Made by a program: the position numbers and the translations under genes
Notes under the pieces: generated by a model
Told to the model about the DNA's origin: nothing
Databases searched by the model: none
The model's input: only the letters and a program-made list of their open reading frames with translations
Shown here: piece by piece, positions 17,494 through 26,371 of the stretch
Position numbering within the stretch: the first letter of the stretch is position 1
How the letters are laid out: every line of letters starts with the position of its first letter
From: Methylobacterium terricola
GTDB lineage: Bacteria; Pseudomonadota; Alphaproteobacteria; Rhizobiales; Beijerinckiaceae
Assembly: GCF_006151805.1 (NCBI RefSeq)
Contig: NZ_VDDA01000001.1
Span: 1 to 64,000, forward strand
DNA: 64,000 nt
Direction of reading: 5' to 3'

Positions 17494-19581
17494 ATGACGC
17501 GCAATCCCGATCCCCGCCCGACCCTCCAGGCCCCCGACGACGATCCCCATCTCTGGCTCGAGGAGATCGACGGCGAGCGGGCGCTCGCCTGGGTCGAGGC
17601 GCAGAACGCCGATACGCTCGCCGCCTATGCCGACGGCCGTTACGCCGCCGACCGCGACGGCCTGAAGGCCGCCCTCGACCGGCCGGACAAGATCCCGGGC
17701 GTCACCCGGCGCGGCGGCCTGTTCTACAACCTGTGGCAGGATGCCGAGCATCCCCGCGGCCTGTGGCGGCGCACCACGCAGGAGGCGTACGCCCAGCCCG
17801 AGCCGGATTGGGAGATCCTGCTCGATCTCGACGCGCTCGCCCGCGACGAGGGCGAGGACTGGGTGTGGAGCGGCGCCGCCAGCCTGCCGGGCAGCCACGC
17901 GCGGGCGCTGGTCCAGCTCTCCCGCGGCGGCGGCGACGCCACCGTCGTGCGCGAGTTCGACTTGACCGGGCGCCGCTTCGTCGCGGACGGCTTCACGCTG
18001 CCGGAAGCCAAGAGCATCCCGGTCTGGCTCGACCCCGACACGCTGCTCCTGGCCTCCCCCCTCGGCGGGCCCGAGCACGCGACGCCGTCGGGCTACGCCC
18101 GCACCGTGCGGCTGTGGCGGCGCGGCACCGACCCGCTCCAGGCTCCGGTGATCTTCTCCGCCGGCCCCGCCAGCATGGTCGCCTACGGCTATCCGGACCG
18201 GGAGGCGAGCCCAGAACGCCTGGTCTTCGCCGAGCGCACCGGCTTCTTCGACGGCACGATCGATCTCGGCGACCGCACCGGGCCGAAGACCCGCCTCGAC
18301 ATCCCGACCGACGCCGACGCCCACTGGCATCGCGGCCACCTGGCGATCCGCACCCGCACGCCCTGGGAGGTCGGCGGCACGACCCGTCCGGCCGACAGCG
18401 TGCTGGGTATCGGGCTCGAGGCCTTCCTGGCCGGCGACAGGACCTTCCAGGTGCTGTTCACCCCCGGCCCGCGCCGGGCGCTGCAAGGCTTCTTCTGGAC
18501 CGGCGGGCGGCTGGTGATCTCGGTCCTCGACGACCTGAAGGCCGTGTTCCCGGTCTTCACCCCGTCCGCGAGCGGATGGGCGGAGAGCCGCGTCGCCGGC
18601 CTGCCGGAGCTCGGCGTGGTCAGCGTGTGGTCGATGGACGGTGAGGAGGAGGAATCGAACGGCGACCTCCTGGTCGCGGCGAACGACCCCATCACCCCCT
18701 CGACCCTGCTGGCGACGAATCCGGACCTCGCCGCCCCGGCGCTGCTGAAGCAGGCCCCCGCCCTGTTCGAGGCCGACGGCCTGGTGGTGACCCGGCACGA
18801 GGCGGTGTCGAGCGACGGCGAGCGCATTCCCTATGTCCAGGCCGGGCCGCCGGGGGAGACCGGCGAGGCGCCGGTGCACCTCTCCGGCTATGGCGGCTTC
18901 CAGGTCACGAACCTCGCCGGCTACTCGGCGGTGCTCGGCCGGCTCTGGCTGGCCAAGGGCGGCACCCGGGTGGTGGCCAATATCCGCGGCGGCGGCGAGT
19001 TCGGCACCCGCTGGCACGAGGCCGGCCGGCGCGAGGGCAAGGCGCTGACCCACGACGACTTCGCGGCGGTGGCCGCCGACCTCGTGCGCCGCGGCGTGAC
19101 GACGCCCGGCCGCATCGCCGCCGAGGGCGGCTCGAACGGCGGGCTGCTCATCGCCAACATGCTGACGCGCTACCCCGAGCGGTTCGGGGCGCTGTTCTGC
19201 ACCGTGCCGCTGATCGACATGCGGCGCTACACCAAGCTGCTGGCCGGCGCGAGCTGGATCGCCGAGTACGGCGATCCCGACGACCCGGCGGACTGGGCCT
19301 TCCTGCAGCACATCTCGGCCTACCACGTCGCCGGAGCCGGCCGGCCCTACCCGCCGATCCTGATCGCCACGACGCGACGCGACGACCGGGTGCATCCGGG
19401 CCATGCCCGCAAGATGGCGGCGAAGCTCCAGGCCCTCGGCTACGACGCCCGCTTCTACGAGCCCGAGGCCGGCGGCCACTCGCATGGCAAGACCAGCGCC
19501 GAGACCGCCGCCTTCGCGGCCCTCGGCGCCGCCTTCCTGCGCCGGGCGATCGGCTGGGAGCCGGAGGTGGCCGGCACATAA
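17494..19581 (+). CDS. Prolyl oligopeptidase family protein (S9)
   Basis: A 695-residue cytosolic serine peptidase with an N-terminal beta-propeller (about 70-400) and a C-terminal alpha/beta-hydrolase domain. The catalytic serine S547 lies in AEGGSNGGLL, the aspartate in RRDDRVHPGHA (D630 or D631) and H662 in EAGGHSHGK, matching the S9A triad. The N-terminal helix DDDPHLWLEEIDGERALAWV is typical of the family. It would cleave short proline-containing peptides. The start at 17494 follows a leader and fits the family's N-terminus; no signal peptide is seen. Confidence 0.93.
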   Translation: MTRNPDPRPTLQAPDDDPHLWLEEIDGERALAWVEAQNADTLAAYADGRYAADRDGLKAALDRPDKIPGVTRRGGLFYNLWQDAEHPRGLWRRTTQEAYAQPEPDWEILLDLDALARDEGEDWVWSGAASLPGSHARALVQLSRGGGDATVVREFDLTGRRFVADGFTLPEAKSIPVWLDPDTLLLASPLGGPEHATPSGYARTVRLWRRGTDPLQAPVIFSAGPASMVAYGYPDREASPERLVFAERTGFFDGTIDLGDRTGPKTRLDIPTDADAHWHRGHLAIRTRTPWEVGGTTRPADSVLGIGLEAFLAGDRTFQVLFTPGPRRALQGFFWTGGRLVISVLDDLKAVFPVFTPSASGWAESRVAGLPELGVVSVWSMDGEEEESNGDLLVAANDPITPSTLLATNPDLAAPALLKQAPALFEADGLVVTRHEAVSSDGERIPYVQAGPPGETGEAPVHLSGYGGFQVTNLAGYSAVLGRLWLAKGGTRVVANIRGGGEFGTRWHEAGRREGKALTHDDFAAVAADLVRRGVTTPGRIAAEGGSNGGLLIANMLTRYPERFGALFCTVPLIDMRRYTKLLAGASWIAEYGDPDDPADWAFLQHISAYHVAGAGRPYPPILIATTRRDDRVHPGHARKMAAKLQALGYDARFYEPEAGGHSHGKTSAETAAFAALGAAFLRRAIGWEPEVAGT

Positions 19582-19604
19582 TGGTTTCTGCGCAGTAAAA
19601 CCCG

Positions 19605-19629
19605 GGAACCGGGGCGCAGCGCGCACGTC
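19605..19629 (+). promoter_or_regulatory. Possible EcfG general-stress promoter
   Basis: GGAAC is followed after 16 bp by CGTC, one base from the alphaproteobacterial EcfG consensus GGAAC-N16/17-CGTT. It sits about 60 bp upstream of the L,D-transpeptidase gene. The match is short and could occur by chance. Confidence 0.3.
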
Positions 19630-19690
19630 AATCCGGCAGCGAAGCGTGGCCTATCGCTTCCGCGTCCTGCCGGGTAAGGAATTCTTCACG

Positions 19691-20323
19691 ATGCGCGCCG
19701 CAGCCACCCTCCTCGTCACCCTCTGCGTGGCCGGGTCCAGTCTATCGGCGAGCGAGGCGCGGGCCGGGATCCTGATCCAGGTCGACAAGACCACCCAGCG
19801 GATGACCGTCTCGCGGGACGGCCGGACGCTCTACGACTGGCCGGTCTCGACCGGCATGGACGGCTACAGCACGCCCCGCGGCGCGTTCTCGCCGCAGCGC
19901 ATGGCGGTCGATCACCGCTCGCGCGAGTGGGACGACGCGCCGATGCCGCACGCGATCTTCTTCACCGGTCGCGGCCACGCCATCCACGGCAGCAGCCATA
20001 CCGGCCGCCTCGGCACCCCGGCCTCGCATGGCTGCGTGCGCCTCGCGCCGGGCAAGGCCGCGACCCTGTTCGCCCTCGTCAAGGCGGAAGGGATGGGCAA
20101 CACCCGCGTGGTGATCGGCGGCGACGAGACCGTGATCGCCGGGCGGGCCTCGCCGCCCCGGGAAGCGAGGCTGCGCCGGGAGCAGGACGGCTTCGCCCCG
20201 GTCGCCCGCGCCCGCCGCGGCCGCGCCTACGACCCGTGGGGCGACGAGAGCTGGCAGCCGGTCGGAGCGGTCTATCCGTCGCCCTATCGCGGGCCGTATG
20301 ACGCGTACGGACTGTCATATTGA
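19691..20323 (+). CDS. L,D-transpeptidase (ErfK/YbiS/YcfS/YnhG family)
   Basis: A 210-residue secreted enzyme that forms 3-3 peptidoglycan cross-links or attaches proteins to the wall. The signal peptide ends about residue 25 (SLSASEARA). The YkuD domain (about 27-150) has AIHGSS with H99 and SHGCVRL with the nucleophile C115. The tail (160-210) is Arg- and Tyr-rich and disordered. The start at 19691 was chosen for its signal peptide and the AAGGA upstream. It stands alone; the preceding peptidase is 109 bp away. Confidence 0.93.
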   Translation: MRAAATLLVTLCVAGSSLSASEARAGILIQVDKTTQRMTVSRDGRTLYDWPVSTGMDGYSTPRGAFSPQRMAVDHRSREWDDAPMPHAIFFTGRGHAIHGSSHTGRLGTPASHGCVRLAPGKAATLFALVKAEGMGNTRVVIGGDETVIAGRASPPREARLRREQDGFAPVARARRGRAYDPWGDESWQPVGAVYPSPYRGPYDAYGLSY

Positions 20324-20354
20324 GGGCCGTGATGGCGCTCCGGCCGCGGTAAAA

Positions 20355-20430
20355 CCCTCCCGGTCGTTCCGGGACCGCGTCCGCGGAGCCCGGACCGATC
20401 CGGTATCCGGCGCTCGTATGACCGGGAGGG
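20355..20430. repeat. Palindromic intergenic repeat (GTCGTTCCGGG family)
   Basis: Perfect 11-bp arms CCCTCCCGGTC (20355-20365) and GACCGGGAGGG (20420-20430) enclose a second inverted pair, TTCCGGG and CCCGGA. The inner core GTCGTTCCGGG-CCGCG-CGGAGCCCGGA recurs at about 38733-38764. It lies in the gap between the transpeptidase and the next small gene. Confidence 0.6.
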
Positions 20431-20553
20431 AGCGATACCCGTCGGAGACGGCGCAGCGATCCGCCGAGCCGCCCCCGACCCGCACCGCCTTGCCGAACTC
20501 CGCCCCGCGCGACACCTATCGCCGACGCCGCCGCACGAGGGAGCAGGCCCGGG

Positions 20554-20931
20554 ATGCGCAGCCTGTTCGTCCTGATGAGCATCGCGGTGGCGCTCGGCTT
20601 CGTCGTCAGCGGGCTCATCAACGGGCTCGACGACCGTGCGCTGGCCCGCAGCGAGCGCGAGGCGCAGCGGCGGGTCGGCGTCGTGGTAGCGGAATATGCC
20701 CGCCGGCTCGGCCTGTCGCCGGACTGGGCCGCCTATTGCCGGGCCGAGACGCGGCGCAAGCTCTCGACCTACCCGAAGGACGGCTCGATCCCGTTCGGCC
20801 TGCGCTATTCCAGCGCCGGCACCGACGAGGTCGAGCGGGCGATCCGCGAGCGCGAGACCTACGAGCGCCAGGACCAGATCCTGTGCCTGACCCAGCTGCC
20901 CGCGAGCCTGCGGGACGGGACGACGCCCTAG
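20554..20931 (+). CDS. Small membrane-anchored protein of unknown function
   Basis: A 125-residue protein not recognised. The first 24 residues (MRSLFVLMSIAVALGFVVSG) form a signal anchor or signal peptide. The rest is hydrophilic, with two cysteines (YCRAETRRK and ILCLTQ), and would sit in the periplasm. Codon use is like that of its neighbours. It ends 6 bp before the convergent S49 peptidase gene. The start is the only ATG preceding the hydrophobic segment. Confidence 0.7.
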   Translation: MRSLFVLMSIAVALGFVVSGLINGLDDRALARSEREAQRRVGVVVAEYARRLGLSPDWAAYCRAETRRKLSTYPKDGSIPFGLRYSSAGTDEVERAIRERETYERQDQILCLTQLPASLRDGTTP

Positions 20932-20937
20932 CGGGCC

Positions 20938-21816
20938 CTACAGGCCGTAGCGGGCGAAGGCGGCGCGCTCGTCGAGAACCGCCAGCGCGCCCTCGACCGC
21001 CGCGAGGCCGACCGCCCCCGGCTCGCGCCGGCGCAGCAGCCGGGCGAGAAGGCCGCCGCGGACCTGCTCCACGAGCGGCAGCTTGACCTTGTCGCCGAAG
21101 CGGGCGCGCAGCACCGAGCGAACGTCGCCATGGCCGTCGACGAGGCCGAGGGCCAGGCCCTGGCGACCGGTCCAGACCGCGCCCGAGAACAGATCGTCGG
21201 GATCGCCCTTGAGGCCGGGCCGGCGGCTCTGCACCAGCTCGGTGAACATCGCCTGCACGTCGGCCTGGATGGCCTTGAGCCGGGCGACGTCGTCCGGGTT
21301 CTCGGGCCGGAACGGATCGAGCATCGCCTTGGCCTTGCCCGCGGTGTGGACCCGGCGCTCGACGCCGAGGCGCTCGATCAGCCCGGTGAAGCCGAACCCG
21401 GCCGAGACCACCCCGATCGATCCGACGAGGGAGGACGGGTCGCAGTGGATCTCGTCGGCCGCGCAGGCGATCATGTAGCCGCCCGACGCCGCGACGTCCT
21501 CCACGAAGGCGAGGACCGGCACCCCGGCCTCGGCGGCGAGAGCCCGGATGCGGCGGAAGATCAGGTGCGACTGCGCCGCCGAGCCGCCGGGCGAGTTGAT
21601 GACCAGCGCCACCGCCCGGATGCCCTTCATGCCGAAGGCCCGCTCCAAAGCCGGCGCGCAGGCGCTGAGGGAGAGCCCGGCCCGCAGTGGCGAGACCGCC
21701 CCGATGGCGCCGCTGAGGCGGACGACCGGCACGACCGGGTGGCGGCGGGCCCAGCACCCGGGCAGGAGGGCCTCGGGCAGGAGGGCGCGCAGGGCGGCGA
21801 GAGGCCGGAACGGCAT
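20938..21816 (-). CDS. S49 family peptidase (SppA/SohB-like)
   Basis: A 292-residue serine-lysine peptidase of the signal-peptide-peptidase A family. NSPGGSAAQ (about 74-82) provides the oxyanion region, S111 in AASGGYMIA is the nucleophile, and K163 in TAGKAKAMLD lies 52 residues further, the SohB/SppA spacing. There is no strong N-terminal membrane helix, unlike many family members. Start 21816 (MPFRPL) was chosen over longer upstream frames, which run into a proline/arginine-rich non-coding-like leader. Confidence 0.88.
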   Translation of the reverse strand: MPFRPLAALRALLPEALLPGCWARRHPVVPVVRLSGAIGAVSPLRAGLSLSACAPALERAFGMKGIRAVALVINSPGGSAAQSHLIFRRIRALAAEAGVPVLAFVEDVAASGGYMIACAADEIHCDPSSLVGSIGVVSAGFGFTGLIERLGVERRVHTAGKAKAMLDPFRPENPDDVARLKAIQADVQAMFTELVQSRRPGLKGDPDDLFSGAVWTGRQGLALGLVDGHGDVRSVLRARFGDKVKLPLVEQVRGGLLARLLRRREPGAVGLAAVEGALAVLDERAAFARYGL

Positions 21817-22157
21817 GGCGGGGCGGGGTCTCCGACGAACGGGGAGCCGAGAGGTAGGCGGACCGGAGGGCCCCGGCAAGCGAGCCGGGGCGACGCAGCC
21901 CCCGGCCGGGCCTTCGAGCCCCCCGGCACCGGCCTGTCTCGGCGAGACTCCGCCGTTACAGCCGGAAGATGACGCGAAGTTTTTCACGCCCAACGATTGA
22001 AGCGGGGCAGTCCGCGTCTAGATGATCCGCCAGCGCCCCTCGGTCGTCCGACGGGCGTCCCGCCGGAGGTGAGAACCGGCGGGAACGAGCCACGTTGTCA
22101 AGCCGCAAGCCGCGGCGACGGCAGGGAATGCCGCGCCGTCCGAGGGAGATCGATCAC
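21817..22157. other. Non-coding gap between divergent genes
   Basis: About 340 bp separate the S49 peptidase gene from the Tyr-rich protein gene. I see no RNA gene or terminator. A short inverted pair, CGCCGG and CCGGCG, occurs near 22060-22083. Confidence 0.4.
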
Positions 22158-22490
22158 ATGCGCGCCCTTCGATGGATCAGCCTGGTGCTGACCCTGCTCG
22201 TCGCCGGAATCGGGCTCGGCACCAGCCGCAGCTCCGCCGCCGCCCTGCCGACCGCCGGTGCCGTCGCGGCGGGCGTCGGCACCGCCGCACCCCTGGTCGA
22301 CAAGGCCTATTACTATCGCCGCTACTACCGTTACCGGCCCTACCGGCGGTATTACGGCTACCGGCCGTACCGGCGCTACGCCTACCGTCCGTATTACCGG
22401 CGCGCCTATCGCCCGTATTACCGGCGGTACTACCGGCCCTATTACCGGCCGTACTATCGCCGGATCTACGGCCCGCGCTTCTACTTCTAG
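22158..22490 (+). CDS. Secreted Tyr/Arg-rich repeat protein
   Basis: A 110-residue protein with a signal peptide (RWISLVLTLLVAGIGLG, cleavage near SSAAA) and a mature C-terminal half that is almost entirely Tyr, Arg and Pro: irregular repeats of RPYYRR and RYRPYRR from about residue 52 to the end. Small proteins of this kind are frequent but uncharacterised in methylobacteria and rhizobia. The cationic aromatic repeat suggests binding to a polyanion or the wall, or cross-linking; this is inference. The ATG at 22158 has a GGGAG site upstream. Confidence 0.8.
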   Translation: MRALRWISLVLTLLVAGIGLGTSRSSAAALPTAGAVAAGVGTAAPLVDKAYYYRRYYRYRPYRRYYGYRPYRRYAYRPYYRRAYRPYYRRYYRPYYRPYYRRIYGPRFYF

Positions 22491-22492
22491 CC

Positions 22493-22512
22493 CGCGGGCG
22501 GCGCCGCCCGCG
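22493..22512. repeat. Perfect 20-bp palindrome after the Tyr-rich gene
   Basis: CGCGGGCGGCGCCGCCCGCG begins 3 bp after the stop codon of the Tyr-rich gene. It would form a very stable 3' hairpin but lacks a T-run, so Rho-independent termination is doubtful; protection of the mRNA end is possible. Confidence 0.7.
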
Positions 22513-22992
22513 CCGCGATCCCGTCCGGCACAGTGACCGATGCGTGTGCCGGCAGGCCGGCGACGGACCGCACGCCACGTTCCGGCGACAGGGCCGCATG
22601 CGCGGAAAAGGGCGCAGGTCCTCTCTTGCCGACCTCGGCAAGGGGTGACCTGCGCTGTTTCACGCTGCGAAAATCGACCGGCCGACCCACGATTCGGCCG
22701 CCCGGTCATCGCGGCCGCGCCCGTCAGCCCGCGCATCGTCGAGATGTTCGTGCCTAGCAACGGACCCACAGATCTGGCGATGCCGGAATGACGACACGAC
22801 GATACCGGCGAAGACTGCCGCCATAATGAAGTCGAGCCGGCCTATAATAATAGTCCCAGCGCAATCGTGCAGCGCTCCCGGCTTCGTGCGCCACGGCGTT
22901 CGGTTTTGATCGCACCACCTCAGTAGCAAGGGGGGGGCCGCCGGCCCCGAAAGCGATACGGGCGGGGCAGGATGGCCACGGCCGGGAAATCC

Positions 22993-23037
22993 TAACCGTG
23001 AGGCCGGCGTCCCTGAACGGCTGTTTACTCACGGTTA
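22993..23037. promoter_or_regulatory. Inverted repeat upstream of the REC-HD-GYP gene
   Basis: TAACCGTGAG (22993-23002) and CTCACGGTTA (23028-23037) are perfect inverse complements 25 bp apart. The right arm also forms TTTA-CTCACGG-TTAA, one base from a CtrA box. The element lies in the 674-bp gap before the HD-GYP gene (22491-23164), which otherwise contains only an AT-rich TATAATAATA patch near 22842-22851 and no gene I can support. Confidence 0.5.
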
Positions 23038-23164
23038 AGCCCGAAAATCCAGGATCGCCCGGTGAGCAGACCACATCCTGGTTTCACGCTCGGGGGAGCT
23101 CTCGGCTCTCATGCCGCGGGGATCGGCCCAAGGCCGGACATCGTGCGTCGCGGGAGATGGGCGG

Positions 23165-24301
23165 ATGGACATACTCGTCATCGATGACAGCCGGACGGTC
23201 CTGGCCCGGTTGAAGAGATTGGTGGAGCATGACGGGCAGGCGACGGCCGCGATCTTCGACAATCCGCTGTCGGCGCTCGACGAGGCGCGGATGCGCGCCT
23301 TCGACCTCGTGCTGGTCGACTACAACATGCCCGAGATGGACGGGATCGCGGTGATCTGCCAGCTGCGCGGGATCGAGCACTACGCCCAGGTGCCGATCGT
23401 GATGATCACCAGCGAGGTGAGCGACAAGGTCCGGCTCGAGGCCCTCGACGCGGGGGCGACCGACTTCGTCGACAAGCGCATCAGCCGCGTCGAGCTGAAG
23501 GTGCGGCTGCGCAACCTGATGCGGCTGGCCGGCGCCGTGCGGCGGCTCGACGACCAGGCCTCCTGGCTCGCCGGCGAGGTCGAGACGGCGGTGCGCACCC
23601 TGCGCGAGCGCGAGTCCGAGATCATCTTCCGCCTCTCGCTGGCGGTCGAGTACCGGGACAACGACACCGGCGACCACACCTGGCGCGTCGCCCGCTACAG
23701 CCAGATCATGGCCGAGGCGCTCGGGCTCGACGCGGATCTGTGCCGCCGCGTCTACCTGGCGGCGCCCCTCCACGACGTCGGCAAGGTGGCGATCCCCGAC
23801 GGGGTGCTGCTCAAGCCCGGCCGCCTCGACGAGGAGGAATTCGCGCTCATCCGCACCCATGCGGCGATCGGCAAGCGCATCCTGGGCGGCAGCACCTGCG
23901 CGCTGATCGGGCTGGCGGCGGAGATCGCCGAAGCGCATCACGAGCGCTGGGACGGCAGCGGCTACCCCCACCGCCTGTCCGGAACGGCGATCCCGCTCGC
24001 CGCGCGCATCGTCGCCGTCGCCGACGTGTTCGACGCGCTGACCACCCAGCGTCCGTACAAGGCGGCGATGCCGTTCGACGAGGCGCGGGCCTGCATCGAG
24101 GCGGAGAGCGGCCGGCACTTCGACCCGGCCTGCGTCGCCGCCTTCCTGTCGCGCTGGAACGACATCGTGGCGGTCGGCGCCAGCGCCTCGTCGCGCCTGC
24201 GCGACATCCCGTTCCGGATCGAGCCCTGGGCCCGGGTGCCGGCCCTGCCCCGGGAGGTCCCGGCCGCCGGCGCGGCGACGCCGCGCGACGCGGCGGCCTG
24301 A
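23165..24301 (+). CDS. REC-HD-GYP cyclic-di-GMP phosphodiesterase (RpfG type)
   Basis: A 378-residue response regulator: the receiver (1-120) has D52 in [11 protein letters not shown] and K104, and the HD-GYP domain (about 150-340) has H203-D204 in LHDVGKVAI and [11 protein letters not shown] (258-268), the GYP signature. These enzymes hydrolyse c-di-GMP when their receiver is phosphorylated. It would oppose the diguanylate cyclase at 47863-49047 and lower cellulose synthesis. The ATG at 23165 follows GGGAG and places the first receiver strand at the N-terminus. No cognate kinase is adjacent. Confidence 0.93.
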   Translation: MDILVIDDSRTVLARLKRLVEHDGQATAAIFDNPLSALDEARMRAFDLVLVDYNMPEMDGIAVICQLRGIEHYAQVPIVMITSEVSDKVRLEALDAGATDFVDKRISRVELKVRLRNLMRLAGAVRRLDDQASWLAGEVETAVRTLRERESEIIFRLSLAVEYRDNDTGDHTWRVARYSQIMAEALGLDADLCRRVYLAAPLHDVGKVAIPDGVLLKPGRLDEEEFALIRTHAAIGKRILGGSTCALIGLAAEIAEAHHERWDGSGYPHRLSGTAIPLAARIVAVADVFDALTTQRPYKAAMPFDEARACIEAESGRHFDPACVAAFLSRWNDIVAVGASASSRLRDIPFRIEPWARVPALPREVPAAGAATPRDAAA

Positions 24302-24323
24302 CGGCCGCCGTCCGGAACCGGCG

Positions 24324-25277
24324 TTACGGGGCGGGGACCGGCAGGTCCCGGGGCAGGGCCGGCAGCCAGGCGGCCCCCTCCCCCAGCAGGAAGTCCCAGA
24401 ACGCCGTCGCGGCGGGGCTCAGCACCTTGTCGGCCCGGCGGACCGCGAACCAGTCGCGACGGATCGGCAGGCCCTCGACGTCGAGGAGCACGAGGCGGCC
24501 ATCCGCCAGCTCCGACGCGACGGTGTGGCCGGAGATCAGCGCGATGCCGAGGCCCGCCATCACCGTCTGCTTGATGGTCTCGTTCGAGCCGCTGTCGATG
24601 CCGATGCGGGCGCGCCGGATCAGCAGGCCGGTCATGAACTCCTCGAACACCGTGCGGGTGCCCGAGCCGTATTCGCGTACCAGGAACGGCTCCTCGGCCA
24701 GCTCCTCCCGGGTCAGGCCGCGCCGCCCGGCGAGGCGGTGGTCGGGAGCGGCGATGACGACGAGCGGATGCGGCCCGAAGGCCTCGGCCGCGATGGCGAA
24801 GTCCCGCGGCGGTCGGCCCATCAGCGCGAGATCGATCCGGTAGTCGCGCAGGGCCTCGACGGTGGCGCCGCGATTGCCGACCACGAGGTCGATCTCGACG
24901 CCCGGATGGGCCCTGGCGAATCCGCCGACGATCCGGGGCGCGAAGTATTTCGCGGTCGAGACCACGCCGAGGGCGACCCGGCCGCCCTGGCCGCCGCGCA
25001 GGGCCCGCAGCCGCTCGGTGCAGGTCTCGAGCACGGTGCCGATGCTGTCGATCGCCCAGATCAGCTCGCGGCCGGCATCGGTGGGCTTCAGGCCGGCATG
25101 GGTGCGGTCGAACAGCAGGAGGCCGATCTCGTCCTCGAGCCCCTTGATCCGCGCCGTCAGGGCCGCCGGGGTGACGCTCAGCTCCTGCGCCGCCCGGGTC
25201 ATGGTGCCGAGCCGCGCGATCGCCGCGACGGCGTGGAGCTGCTTGAGCGAGAGGTTGCGAATCCGTTCCTGCGCCAT
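24324..25277 (-). CDS. LysR-type regulator of the CbbR/QscR group
   Basis: A 317-residue LysR protein: N-terminal winged helix (about 8-67, LKQLHAVAAIARLGTMTRAAQ then LSVTPAALTARIKGLE) and a substrate-binding domain with CbbR-like features (ALGVVSTAKYFAPRIVGGFARAHP split across about 98-121, REYGSGTRTVFEEF at about 200). CbbR homologues sense Calvin-cycle metabolites; in M. extorquens the homologue QscR controls the serine cycle and responds to ribulose-1,5-bisphosphate. The neighbours fit this: the divergent cluster contains phosphoribulokinase. I prefer QscR/CbbR over a generic LysR, but which of the two cannot be decided here. Start 25277 (MAQERIRNLS) matches the family. Confidence 0.85.
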   Translation of the reverse strand: MAQERIRNLSLKQLHAVAAIARLGTMTRAAQELSVTPAALTARIKGLEDEIGLLLFDRTHAGLKPTDAGRELIWAIDSIGTVLETCTERLRALRGGQGGRVALGVVSTAKYFAPRIVGGFARAHPGVEIDLVVGNRGATVEALRDYRIDLALMGRPPRDFAIAAEAFGPHPLVVIAAPDHRLAGRRGLTREELAEEPFLVREYGSGTRTVFEEFMTGLLIRRARIGIDSGSNETIKQTVMAGLGIALISGHTVASELADGRLVLLDVEGLPIRRDWFAVRRADKVLSPAATAFWDFLLGEGAAWLPALPRDLPVPAP

Positions 25278-25341
25278 CCGCCCCTCGGGCCGTCGATCAT
25301 CGATCGGGCGGCGATCCGACATCGCGGCCGGTGCCGGCGCA

Positions 25342-25356
25342 TCCCGTACTTCGGGA
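25342..25356. promoter_or_regulatory. Candidate LysR operator
   Basis: TCCCG-TACTT-CGGGA is a perfect dyad 64 bp upstream of the LysR start and about 150 bp upstream of the divergent FBPase-like gene. A LysR protein usually binds such a dyad between itself and its target. Confidence 0.45.
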
Positions 25357-25508
25357 CAGGGTGACGGACACGGGCCCCGGACGCTAATCTGGAACCGCGC
25401 CGACACGAACGGGTAAGCCACGGACGGCCACCAGCAGGCAAGCCCGGCACGGCCGGAACGCAACGGCAAGCAAGCCCGGCGCGGCGGGCATCCTGGGGGG
25501 ATCGCACC

Positions 25509-26369
25509 ATGCTTCTGAGTGCCCTCATCGACGCGAGACCGCCGCGGCGGCACCCGGATCTCGCCCCGGTCCTCACCGCCCTCGCGACCGCCGCCGCCGA
25601 AACCGCGGCGATGATCGCGGCGATGCCGGCGGGCATCGCGGCGATGCCGGCGGGCGCGCCCGGCGACCCGGCGGCGGCGGCCCGGCGGATCTTCGCCGCG
25701 GCCCTGCGGGAGGCCGAGGTGGCGGCGATCGCCTGGGACGACGGGGCGGCGCCGGAGCCGCGGATGCCCGGGGCCTCCCTCGTGCTGGCCCTCTGTCCGC
25801 TCGAAGGGGCGGACGACCTCGAGAGCGGGATGCCCGCCGGCACGCTGTTCTCCCTGCGGCCCGCCGGCTCGGACCCGCGCGCCGCCTTCCTGGGCTCCGG
25901 CAGGAGCCAGGTGGCGGCGGGCTTCGTCACCTACGGCCCGCGCACCCTCCTGACCCTGACCGACGGCACGGCGACCACGACGCGGGTCCTCGATCCGGAG
26001 ACCGGCGCCTTCCGGCCGCCGGCGCCCCTGCGCGTGCCGCAAGCGGGGCCCCGCCCCGCCGCGGAGGCCGCCCGCCTGTCGCTGGCGGCGGCCGCCCAGG
26101 GCGTGCTCGTCCGCGGCGGTCTGCATCGGCGCCGCGACGCGGGCGAGGTCCGGCTCGTCCATGCGGCGGCTCCCGTCGCGCTGGCGATCGAGGCCGCCGG
26201 CGGCGGCGCCACGGACGGGCGCGGGCGGGCGATCCTCGACATCCCGGCCACCGCCCTGCACCAGGGCACCGCCCTCGCCTTCGGCTCGGCCCGGGATGTC
26301 GCGAGCCTCGCCCGCCTCGACGCCGACCGCTCGCCGCTCTTCGCCACCCGCGGGCTCTTGCGGACCTGA
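25509..26369 (+). CDS. Degenerate class I fructose-1,6-bisphosphatase homologue, probably inactive
   Basis: The 286-residue protein shows FBPase order: an N-terminal helix region, LVLALCPLEGADDLESGMPAGTLFSL split over 91-116 (family [20 protein letters not shown]), GSGRSQVAAGFVTYGPRTLL (129-148), and AAPVALAIEAAGGGATDGRGR then ILDIPATALHQG (220-253). The metal and catalytic positions are changed: DPLDG is CPLEG (96-100), SEED becomes AWDD (about 75-78), and YEANP is HAAAP (218-222). The middle section with RYxGSMVADVHR is missing, making it about 50 residues short. It therefore probably cannot hydrolyse fructose bisphosphate. It ends 2 bp before phosphoribulokinase. The reading frame is open throughout, so this is a diverged gene rather than a frameshifted pseudogene. 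Confidence 0.8.
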   Translation: MLLSALIDARPPRRHPDLAPVLTALATAAAETAAMIAAMPAGIAAMPAGAPGDPAAAARRIFAAALREAEVAAIAWDDGAAPEPRMPGASLVLALCPLEGADDLESGMPAGTLFSLRPAGSDPRAAFLGSGRSQVAAGFVTYGPRTLLTLTDGTATTTRVLDPETGAFRPPAPLRVPQAGPRPAAEAARLSLAAAAQGVLVRGGLHRRRDAGEVRLVHAAAPVALAIEAAGGGATDGRGRAILDIPATALHQGTALAFGSARDVASLARLDADRSPLFATRGLLRT

Positions 26370-26371
26370 CG

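Noticed and set aside
22493..22512. Palindrome after the Tyr-rich gene as an intrinsic terminator
   Set aside because: No T-run on either strand; recorded as a repeat only.
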